Assembly: GCA_004557125.1 (NCBI GenBank)
Contig: SFET01000014.1
Coordinates: 20,164-84,163, forward strand
DNA from: Clostridiales bacterium
GTDB lineage: Bacteria; Bacillota; Clostridia; Christensenellales; Aristaeellaceae
DNA length: 64,000 bases
Reading direction: 5' to 3'
Positions 1-6,163 of this stretch are shown here, one piece after another. The position numbers and the translations under genes are program-made. How positions within the stretch are numbered: the stretch's first letter is position 1; every line of letters begins with the position of its first letter. The notes under the pieces were generated by a model, which ran no database searches, had not been told where the DNA came from, and was given only the letters and a program-made list of their open reading frames with translations.

Positions 1-2
1 GA

Positions 3-137
3 AATCCCTGGAGTGTTCCGTGGCTGGAATTGTGCTTGATCGTAGGCGTGATTCTCGCGACCACGGCGCTGGCTGTGCGAGGCCCAGCAAGAAGATTACA
101 CGCTATGTCGATTGTAGAAAATATCAGTTCACAGTAA
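3..137 (+). CDS. FtsX-like ABC transporter permease, C-terminal end (partial)
   Basis: An open frame enters from the left edge and stops at TAA 135-137. The 44 visible residues hold one hydrophobic segment (about residues 8-25, rich in L, I, V and A), followed by a short basic stretch and a tail ending IVENISSQ. This matches the last transmembrane helix and cytoplasmic tail of FtsX/MacB-type permeases such as BceB-like antimicrobial-peptide exporters, which Tn1549-type elements often carry as cargo. Too little is visible to be certain of the family, and the substrate is unknown. Confidence 0.45.
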   Translation, partial: NPWSVPWLELCLIVGVILATTALAVRGPARRLHAMSIVENISSQ

Positions 138-172
138 AACAAACGGAAAACTTAACACCATCATAAATCTGA

Positions 173-211
173 AAGGCTGTCCCGCCAAAACTGGTAGGAC
201 AGCCTTTTTGA
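173..211 (+). terminator. Rho-independent terminator after the permease
   Basis: AGGCTGTCC and GGACAGCCT form a 9-bp stem, followed directly by TTTTTG. It lies 35 bp after the permease stop codon. Confidence 0.85.
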
Positions 212-530
212 TTTGCCTTACACATGAGTAAGCTGGAAGTCATTTAGAAGTAAGGTTGATTTTCTAAACTGAGAACAAATAAAAGTGTTTCTGCCGGACG
301 ACGGCAAATAAAAAAAGCCGTCGTACAGCAGCCCTTTGACACGCCCATATATCCAGCGGCGGCTTTGAGCAATCAAGGCCGCCGCTCTTATTTTGCCTGA
401 AGGAGGGTGATACCAAGACCGGCGGCCCAGGGAAGGAGCCGCCATGATAGCAGCATTTAGGCAAAATCATATAGGCTTTACATTGTCAAAAAAAGCCTTT
501 CTTTATCGCCGGGATGCTGTGGTCGTGAAG
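212..530. other. Intergenic region of the element with several inverted repeats, no gene recognised
   Basis: I find no convincing coding region. The stretch contains a hairpin ACGACGGC/GCCGTCGT (about 299-325), a hairpin AGCGGCGGC/GCCGCCGCT (about 355-388), and a longer-range pair ATTTTGCCT (390-398) with AGGCAAAAT (459-467) that encloses GGCGGC/GCCGCC. Two minus-strand open frames overlap here but have no recognisable product and no clear ribosome binding site. The region may be a structured leader. Confidence 0.4.
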
Positions 531-606
531 ATGAACATACAATTCATGTAAATGCTTCTTATAATTCCTTGACGCCTGTCCGCAACTTGCGGGCGGGCGT
601 TTTTTG
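531..606 (+). promoter_or_regulatory. Candidate attenuator: six-codon leader ORF followed by a strong terminator
   Basis: ATG at 531 opens a six-codon frame (MNIQFM) that stops at 549-551. Twenty bases later ACGCCTGTCCGC and GCGGGCGGGCGT form a GC-rich stem (572-600) followed by six Ts. The pair sits 88 bp upstream of the sigma-like gene. A mini-ORF plus terminator is the architecture of translation-coupled attenuators known upstream of element genes such as tet(M). The role here is inferred. The terminator itself is clear. Confidence 0.5.
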
Positions 607-693
607 TCGGTTTTTCTATTTTTCCGTCGGCTGCCGTTCTCCGCCCTTTCGCTTCGATCCGGCCATCAACCGCACGAAGCGAAAGGAGCAATC

Positions 694-1242
694 ATGGAGA
701 ACAAAATTTTTTCTGATAAACACGGTTTAGGCCTGCCAAAAGCCCCCTTTAGCGAACGAGTAGTAGGCGAAAGGGGACAAAAAGACCTGCCTCCTGGCAC
801 GGAGGGAGGTGAGAAATTGAAACCTGACCGCCACTACGAGCACAAACAGCACGCCTTTGACAGCTATTGCAAGAAGGTGTTGAAATGCGAAGCGTACAAC
901 GGCTATCGAGAGATCAGCCGCCGCCAGAAGCGCGAAACACCGTTCAGCGAGTTGTCGGAGGAAGAATTGGCCCAGCTTGCGGTCTATGACCGCTATCCCT
1001 GGGAATACACCGCTTTTCCCGTGGGAGGCGATGTCATTCTAATCAAGGATGACCGGCTGGCCGAGGCGTTGAACGCGCTGCCTCCGGATAATCGGGACAT
1101 CTTCCTGATGTACTGGTTCTTGGGAATGGCAGACCGTGAGATCGCTGAACATCTGCACATGGTTCGCCGGACGGTCAATGCCCGCAGGCAAAGTGCCTAT
1201 CGGCTGCTGAAGGAGCTGATGGGAGGTGAAGCGGATGACTAA
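694..1242 (+). CDS. Sigma-70 region 4-like regulator of the integrative element
   Basis: This 182-residue protein starts at ATG 694 behind GAAAGGAG. In-frame sequence further upstream is ignored for that reason. The C-terminal 60 residues contain the sigma region 4 helix-turn-helix (NALPPDNRDIFLMYWFLGMA, then REIAEHLHMVRRTVNARR). No region 2 is evident, which is normal for the sigma-like proteins of Tn916-family elements. It probably controls transfer or excision genes. It overlaps the next gene by 8 bp, so translation may be coupled. Confidence 0.8.
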   Translation: MENKIFSDKHGLGLPKAPFSERVVGERGQKDLPPGTEGGEKLKPDRHYEHKQHAFDSYCKKVLKCEAYNGYREISRRQKRETPFSELSEEELAQLAVYDRYPWEYTAFPVGGDVILIKDDRLAEALNALPPDNRDIFLMYWFLGMADREIAEHLHMVRRTVNARRQSAYRLLKELMGGEADD

Positions 1243-1477
1243 ATCTGCAAACATGCGGGTGGCACTGCTCCCTTACCCTGTCATTGCCGCTGCGGTGGGA
1301 GGAAATCCCGACGCAATAGCAAGGGTAATCCGGCACTATTCCAGTTACATAGCCGCATTGTCTATGAGGACAAGCTATGATGCAAATGGCTTTCCCCACT
1401 TCCAGGTGGATGAAGATTTACGCAAGCGGCTGGAAACGAAACTCATCGTTTCTATACTGGGCTTTGATCTGAACTGA
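1235..1477 (+). CDS. Small helix-turn-helix domain protein of the element
   Basis: This 80-residue protein starts at ATG 1235, seven bases after GGGAGGTGA, inside the end of the sigma-like gene. It resembles the small helix-turn-helix proteins that sit between the sigma-like gene and xis in Tn916/Tn1549 elements. Features are an AVGGNPDAIARVIRHYSSYI segment and a C-terminal DEDLRKRLETKLIVSIL helix. The molecular role is not established and is presumed regulatory. Confidence 0.7.
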   Translation: MTKSANMRVALLPYPVIAAAVGGNPDAIARVIRHYSSYIAALSMRTSYDANGFPHFQVDEDLRKRLETKLIVSILGFDLN

Positions 1478-1934
1478 TTCGGTACAAGCTGTATGAACCC
1501 CTTTCCATACAGCTTCCTACTCCTACCTTGACAAAGAAAGCCTTCGGGCAGCATAAGGCAGACGGATACGATCTGTCTGTGTGGAGCCGGTCGGCCGGTG
1601 CGCCATGACCCTGTTGCAAGTCCGCAGGACGGGACCCCTACCAAACAGGTGAGCGACAAAACCAGGCCGCAAAACAGGTGTGGCAGCCTGTGGGCGAGGA
1701 TGCACAGACAGGATAATGAGACTCCCGCGTTGAACGCCCTCAAAGCATTGCGCGGCACACCCATCAGCATGGGCCGGGGTGAGATTCCCGTGGAGCTGCG
1801 GCCAGCAGCCATCCGTTTTTTTGCCTCTTTTATTTTCAGATAAATCTTCTGCTTTTCTGTTTACGGATAATTCGTAAACTTTCCATTAGCAGCAGACAAA
1901 CCCGAAACGGCGCGGTACAATGAGGGTGGAAGTT
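1478..1934 (+). other. Long non-coding stretch between HTH gene and xis, possibly a structured RNA
   Basis: Several nested complementarities are visible: CAGAC with GTCTG (about 1559-1580), CCTGTT (1610-1615) with AACAGG (about 1673-1678) enclosing GTCC gca GGAC, CTGTG with CACAG (about 1690-1709), and GCTG cggc CAGC near 1797. A short plus-strand open frame (1598-1843) covers part of this but has no ribosome binding site and is biased to Arg, Pro and Ala, so I do not call it. Untranslated leader or structured RNA is a guess. A fold or covariance model would decide. Confidence 0.35.
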
Positions 1935-1967
1935 ATGAATGAACACCCTTTTGCGTGCCGTTTCTGA
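1935..1967 (+). promoter_or_regulatory. Ten-codon ORF just upstream of xis, candidate leader peptide
   Basis: ATGAATGAA at 1935, behind GAGGGTGG, opens a frame encoding MNEHPFACRF that stops at 1965-1967. The stop lies seven bases before the xis ribosome binding site, so its translation could influence xis translation. Size and position are the only evidence. Confidence 0.35.
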
Positions 1968-1984
1968 CTGGAAAGGAGGCTGCT

Positions 1985-2191
1985 GTGTTAGAGCTTCAGA
2001 ACGGTACGGAGAAAAGGCCTTTGGAGTGCCGCACCTATACGGTCAACGAGATTGCCCGGATATTAGGTGTCAGCCGGACACAGGCATACCGCCTTGTGCA
2101 GGAGGGCCTTTTCAAAAGCGTACGAATTGGTAACGCCATACGAATTTCCAAGCGGTCGTTCGACCACTGGCTGGAGTCACTTGACCTGTGA
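1985..2191 (+). CDS. xis: Excisionase-type DNA-binding protein (Xis)
   Basis: This 68-residue MerR-like winged-helix protein has YTVNEIARILGVSRTQAYRL as its recognition helix-turn-helix, followed by FKSVRIGNAIRISKRSFDHW, the usual wing and final helix of excisionases. I place the start at GTG 1985, preceded by AAAGGAGG. The upstream in-frame codons lack such a site. It lies 21 bp before the integrase gene. Xis bends DNA at the element ends and biases Int towards excision. Confidence 0.85.
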   Translation: MLELQNGTEKRPLECRTYTVNEIARILGVSRTQAYRLVQEGLFKSVRIGNAIRISKRSFDHWLESLDL

Positions 2192-2212
2192 CACAAGAAA
2201 GGAAGGTTCGTT

Positions 2213-3607
2213 ATGGCATCCATTATCAAAAGAAAGAAAAACTATTCCATCGTCTACACCTATGTGGACGAGAACGGCGAGACCAAGCAGAAATGGGAAA
2301 CCCGCACTTCCTACCAGGAGGCATTGAAGCGCAAGGCAGAGATTGAGAGTCAGAAAAGCTCCAACTCCTTCCTTCCGCCCACCAATCAGAATATTGCGGA
2401 GTTCCTGTCGGACTTCGTCTCCCTCTATGGCGAAAAGCGGTGGGGCGTGTCTATGTACGACAGCCAAAACTCGCTGATTGCCAACTACATCAACCCCATC
2501 ATTGGGGATATGAAGGTGCAGGACATCACCACGCGGGTAGTGGATAAGTACATCCAGACTTTGCAGAAAACCCCTGCGGTGAACACCAGGACGCACCACG
2601 CCAAAACGGAGTTTGTCACCAACGCTACCATCGAGAAGATCATCAAACTTCTCCGCTGTGCCTTCAAGCAGGCGGTTCGGTGGGAGTTGGTTGCCAAGAA
2701 CCCCTTTGACAATGTGGTGCTACCCAAAGTGGAATACAAGAAACGGGACATCTGGACCGCCGATATGATCCGCACCGCCCTGGACCAGTGTACGGACAGC
2801 AAGCTCTATGTAGCAATGAACCTGGCTTTTGCCTGTTCGCTGCGCATGGGTGAGATTCTGGGGCTGACCTGGAGCAATGTCCACATCTCCGATGAAGAAA
2901 TCGCTGATGACAACGCCTATGTCTACATTGATAAGGAGCTGGCACGGGCCTCAAAGCGGGCCATTGAGATGCTGGGGCAAAAGGACATCTACCATGTGTT
3001 CACGCCTCTGTTTCCCAACACCAGCACCAGGATCATCCTGAAGAAGCCCAAGACCGATTCCAGCATCCGCAAGGTGTGGCTGCCCAAGACCCTGGCTTAT
3101 ATCCTGCGGGAATGGAAAACCGCGCAAGACGAGCTTCGGGCGCTGCTCCGTGACGAGTATCAAGACTACAATCTGGTTGTGGCGCTGGCCAATGGCCGCC
3201 CCTGTGAGGACCGTATCATCCTGAAGTCATTTGAGAAGCTGCGGGAGAAGGCAGGGTTGCCTAAAGTGGTCTTTCACTCCCTCCGCCATTCCAGCACCAC
3301 CTATAAGCTGAAACTCAACCACGGCGACCTGAAGGCCACCCAGGGTGATACGGGCCATGCCCAGATCGACATGATCACCAGCGTGTATGCCCATATTCTG
3401 GACGAGGATCGCAAGATCAACGCCCAGAAGTTTGAGAGCGCCTTCTATGCCAATCCTGATCTGCGTTCGGTTCGTCCCCCGGAAGAACCAAAGGAATCGG
3501 CTCCCGCCACATTGGATTTGGAGGCCCTGGTGGAACAGCTTCGCAAGTCGCCGGAACTGGCCAACACACTGGCTGCATTGCTGGTGTCGGCCCCATCCGA
3601 AAAATAG
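2213..3607 (+). CDS. int: Tyrosine recombinase/integrase of the Tn916 family
   Basis: A 464-residue phage-type integrase. The N-terminal AP2-like arm-binding region (about residues 1-60, MASIIKRKKNYSIVYTYVDE) is followed by a SAM-like core-binding domain (about 60-180) and a catalytic domain (about 185-420). Catalytic residues are visible as Arg in CSLRMGEILGLTW, His-x-x-Arg in FHSLRHSSTT, His in DTGHAQ and nucleophile Tyr in ITSVYAHIL. A Pro/Glu/Leu-rich C-terminal extension follows. It integrates and excises the element with Xis. Position next to the tRNA-Arg 3' end indicates the target. Confidence 0.95.
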   Translation: MASIIKRKKNYSIVYTYVDENGETKQKWETRTSYQEALKRKAEIESQKSSNSFLPPTNQNIAEFLSDFVSLYGEKRWGVSMYDSQNSLIANYINPIIGDMKVQDITTRVVDKYIQTLQKTPAVNTRTHHAKTEFVTNATIEKIIKLLRCAFKQAVRWELVAKNPFDNVVLPKVEYKKRDIWTADMIRTALDQCTDSKLYVAMNLAFACSLRMGEILGLTWSNVHISDEEIADDNAYVYIDKELARASKRAIEMLGQKDIYHVFTPLFPNTSTRIILKKPKTDSSIRKVWLPKTLAYILREWKTAQDELRALLRDEYQDYNLVVALANGRPCEDRIILKSFEKLREKAGLPKVVFHSLRHSSTTYKLKLNHGDLKATQGDTGHAQIDMITSVYAHILDEDRKINAQKFESAFYANPDLRSVRPPEEPKESAPATLDLEALVEQLRKSPELANTLAALLVSAPSEK

Positions 3608-3621
3608 GGCGGGAAAATCGT

Positions 3622-3681
3622 ATTAGCAAATCGGCGTTTTTTATTAGCAAGGCCGAAAAAATAGTTCGAAGCCAATTAGCA
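3622..3681. repeat. Three ATTAGCA direct repeats, candidate integrase arm-binding sites
   Basis: ATTAGCA occurs at 3622, 3643 and 3675, between the int stop and the tRNA. Short direct repeats near the element end are where Int arm domains bind in this family. Function is inferred from position. Confidence 0.5.
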
Positions 3682-3748
3682 GGCATACAGCGGAAAATGT
3701 ATAAAATCGTTCCGACGGAGCGGCAAGAATGCTCCGAAGAAACGATAA

Positions 3749-3780
3749 CAAAAAACCGCTGTAAACCATCAAAAAGCGGC
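3749..3780 (-). terminator. Terminator downstream of tRNA-Arg
   Basis: On the minus strand CCGCT and AGCGG pair around a T-rich loop and are followed by TTTTTTG. The stem is short (5 bp). Now that the element is inserted, this structure is part of the element end. Confidence 0.5.
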
Positions 3781-3796
3781 TTACAACGGTCATTTT

Positions 3797-3873
3797 TGGC
3801 ACCCCCGGCTGGGTTCGAACCAGTGGCCTGTCGCTTAGGAGGCGACCGCTCTATCCAACTGAGCTACGGGGGC
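3797..3873 (-). tRNA. tRNA-Arg (anticodon CCT)
   Basis: A 77-base cloverleaf on the minus strand begins GCCCCCGTAGCTC. The D arm is GCTCAGTTGGATAGAGC, the anticodon stem GTCGC/GCGAC carries loop CTCCTAA (anticodon CCT), the T loop is TTCGAAC, and the acceptor closes with CGGGGGT, discriminator G and encoded CCA. It is intact and reads AGG codons. Its 3' end faces the integrase gene and is the likely attachment site. Confidence 0.95.
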
Positions 3874-3897
3874 TTATACAGAAAATATTCAATTTTG

Positions 3898-3966
3898 CAG
3901 GGCTCCAGGATTCGAACGATTCGATTTTTAGGAGGCGGACGCTCTATCCGGCTGAGCTACGGAGAC
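3898..3966 (-). pseudogene. Degenerate tRNA-Arg(CCT)-like sequence
   Basis: The minus strand reads a good 5' half: GTCTCCGTAGCTC, then GCTCAGCCGGATAGAGC and a CCGCCTCCTAA anticodon region. After the anticodon loop the sequence no longer pairs. The 3' side of the anticodon stem should be GCGG but is AAATC. A TTCGAAT loop is present but its flanks do not form a T stem, and the acceptor end does not match. The break falls at the anticodon loop. I read it as a tRNA remnant, possibly left by an earlier integration. Confidence 0.65.
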
Positions 3967-4135
3967 AGACGCATGCGTCGGCATGCGCATCTATTATGCC
4001 ACGAATGGGGCCGCTTGTCAAGTCGGGGATTGTTGCGTTTGAATGCACGCAGGTGGGAAAATCTGCCGGAATAACTGCATGCTCCGTTAAAGTTTCATAA
4101 GCCACAGAATCGCTATGGATGTAGGTGCAAAAAAG

Positions 4136-4144
4136 TGGTATAAT
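4136..4144 (+). promoter_or_regulatory. Extended -10 promoter for gyrB
   Basis: TGGTATAAT is an extended -10 element (TGN plus the TATAAT consensus) 60 bp before the gyrB start. No good -35 is visible at the expected distance (TGGATG at 4116). Confidence 0.65.
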
Positions 4145-4204
4145 AATATAGTAGAAAAAATATTTTGAACGCGCCGGACGGGCGCTTGGACAGAGGTTGA
4201 AATC

Positions 4205-6142
4205 ATGCATAACGAAAATCATTATGACGAGAGCCAAATCCAGGTTCTGGAAGGCCTGGAAGCGGTTCGCCGCCGCCCGGGCATGTACATCGGCTCCACG
4301 GACGAGCGGGGACTTCACCATCTGGTATATGAAATTGTGGACAACGCCATCGACGAGGCGCTGGCCGGCTTCTGCGACCACATCGAGGTCACCCTGGAGA
4401 AGGACGGCAGCGTGACCGTGCAGGACAACGGCCGCGGCTTCCCCGTGGGCATCCATCCCAAGATGGGCCGCCCGGCGGTGGAGGTGTGCCTGACGGTGCT
4501 GCACGCGGGCGGCAAGTTTGGCGGCGGGGGATACAAGGTCTCCGGCGGCCTGCACGGCGTGGGCGCGTCCGTGGTCAACGCCCTCTCCAGCCACCTGCAG
4601 GTGAACGTCTATCAGGACGGCAAGGTCTACCAGCAGGAGTACGAGCGCGGCAAGATCCTCTACGACCTGAAGGTCGTGGGCGAGGCCGGCGAGCGCACCG
4701 GCACCACCATTCGCTTCAAGCCCGACGTCAAGACCGGCGAGGACCCGGAGCCCGGCATCTTTGAGACGGGAGATTTCCAGTTTGAGACCCTCAAGACCCG
4801 CTTTAGGGAGATGGCCTTCCTCAACAAGGGCGTGCGCATCTCGCTGACCGACCTGCGCGTGGAGCCCACCCACACCCAGTCCTGGCACTACGAGGGTGGC
4901 ATCGTGTCCTTCGTGGAATACCTGAACAAGCACAAGGAGCCGCTGTTCAAGCCGCCGATCTACATTGAGGGCGTGAAGAACGGCACCACCGTGGAGGTCG
5001 CCCTCCAGTGGAACGACAGCTTCAACGAGAGCGTGTTCACCTTCGCCAACAACATTCACACGCCCGAGGGCGGCACCCATCTGGCGGGCTTCCGCAACGC
5101 CCTGACGCGCGTGATCAACGACTACGGCCGCAAGACCGGCATGCTCAAGAACAGCGACCAGAACCTCTCCGGCGAGGACGTGCGCGAGGGCCTGGCTGCC
5201 ATCGTGTCGGTCAAGCTGGTAGAGCCCCAGTTCGAGGGCCAGACCAAGACCAAGTTGGGCAACTCCGAGGTGCGCCCGCTGGTGGACGGCCTGGTGTCCG
5301 ACAAGCTGGCCACCTACTTCGAGGAGAACCCCGCCGCCGCGCGCGCGGTGCTGGACAAGTGCCTGGCTGCGGCGCGCGCCCGCGAGGCCGCCCGCAAGGC
5401 CCGCGACCTGACCCGCAGAAAGACGGCGCTGGAATCCGCCTCCCTGCCGGGCAAGCTGGCGGACTGCTCCGAGCGCGACCCCAGCAAGTGCGAAATCTTC
5501 CTCGTCGAGGGCGACTCCGCAGGCGGCAGCGCCAAGTCCGGCCGCGACCGCCACTTCCAGGCGATCCTGCCCCTGCGCGGCAAGATTCTGAACGTGGAAA
5601 AGACCCGCATGGACAAGGCGCTGGGCAATGCGGAGATCAAGGCCATGATCACGGCCTTCGGCGGCGGCTTCGGCGCGGACTTTGACGAGAGCAAGCTGCG
5701 CTACCACCGCATCGTGTGCATGACGGACGCCGACGTGGACGGCAGTCACATCCGCATCCTGATGCTCACCTTCTTCTACCGCTTCATGCCCAAGCTGATC
5801 GAAAACGGCTACGTGTACATCGCACAGCCGCCGCTGTACAAGGTCACCAAGGGCAAGTTCATGCAGTACGTGTACTCCGACGCGCAGCTTCAGAAGGTGC
5901 TGGACGAGCTGGGCCGCGACACCAAGGCCGAGATTCAGCGCTACAAGGGTCTGGGCGAGATGAGCGCCGAGCAGCTCTGGGAGACCACCATGAACCCGGA
6001 GACCCGCATCATGTACCGCGTGGAGCTCAAGGACGCCATCGCCGCCGACGAGCTGTTCACGCTGCTGATGGGCGACCAGGTGGAGCCCCGCAAGGAGTTC
6101 ATCGAGCAGAACGCCAAGCTGGTCGCGGACCTCGACATTTAA
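4205..6142 (+). CDS. gyrB: DNA gyrase subunit B
   Basis: A 645-residue ATPase subunit of the A2B2 type II topoisomerase that introduces negative supercoils. The GHKL ATP site is visible as EIVDNAIDEA (Asn/Glu of motif I, near residue 45) and GRGFPVGIHP, then GGLHGVGASVVNALS (about 115-130). The transducer domain follows. The TOPRIM domain shows EGDSAGGSAK (near 435) and the metal-binding DADVDGSHI (near 510). The C-terminal RYKGLGEMS motif contacts GyrA. Length is typical of Firmicute GyrB. gyrA starts 21 bp downstream, so the two form an operon. Topoisomerase IV subunit B is less likely because of the gyrA partner. Confidence 0.97.
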   Translation: MHNENHYDESQIQVLEGLEAVRRRPGMYIGSTDERGLHHLVYEIVDNAIDEALAGFCDHIEVTLEKDGSVTVQDNGRGFPVGIHPKMGRPAVEVCLTVLHAGGKFGGGGYKVSGGLHGVGASVVNALSSHLQVNVYQDGKVYQQEYERGKILYDLKVVGEAGERTGTTIRFKPDVKTGEDPEPGIFETGDFQFETLKTRFREMAFLNKGVRISLTDLRVEPTHTQSWHYEGGIVSFVEYLNKHKEPLFKPPIYIEGVKNGTTVEVALQWNDSFNESVFTFANNIHTPEGGTHLAGFRNALTRVINDYGRKTGMLKNSDQNLSGEDVREGLAAIVSVKLVEPQFEGQTKTKLGNSEVRPLVDGLVSDKLATYFEENPAAARAVLDKCLAAARAREAARKARDLTRRKTALESASLPGKLADCSERDPSKCEIFLVEGDSAGGSAKSGRDRHFQAILPLRGKILNVEKTRMDKALGNAEIKAMITAFGGGFGADFDESKLRYHRIVCMTDADVDGSHIRILMLTFFYRFMPKLIENGYVYIAQPPLYKVTKGKFMQYVYSDAQLQKVLDELGRDTKAEIQRYKGLGEMSAEQLWETTMNPETRIMYRVELKDAIAADELFTLLMGDQVEPRKEFIEQNAKLVADLDI

Positions 6143-6163
6143 GACAAGGGAGGAAGAGACATC

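Larger units (their letters stand above)
1..3800. mobile_element. Integrase-proximal end of a Tn916/Tn1549-type integrative element
   Basis: The order permease tail, sigma-region-4 protein, small HTH protein, excisionase, tyrosine integrase is the known right-end order of Tn916/Tn1549-family conjugative elements. The integrase stops 190 bp before the 3' end of a tRNA-Arg gene on the opposite strand, the usual arrangement for tRNA-targeted elements. The left part of the element, including conjugation genes and the second attachment site, lies outside the window. The inner boundary is therefore the tRNA 3' end by inference, and the exact core repeat cannot be defined here. Confidence 0.8.

Noticed and set aside
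1598..1843. An 81-codon open frame before xis
   Set aside because: No ribosome binding site and an atypical composition. Overlapping inverted repeats make an RNA explanation at least as likely.
2213..3607. The element integrase as the enzyme that moves the spoIVB cassettes
   Set aside because: It sits at a tRNA-Arg target, and neither the tRNA 3' end nor the ATTAGCA repeats occur at the spoIVB junctions. The cassette recombinase is more likely outside the window.
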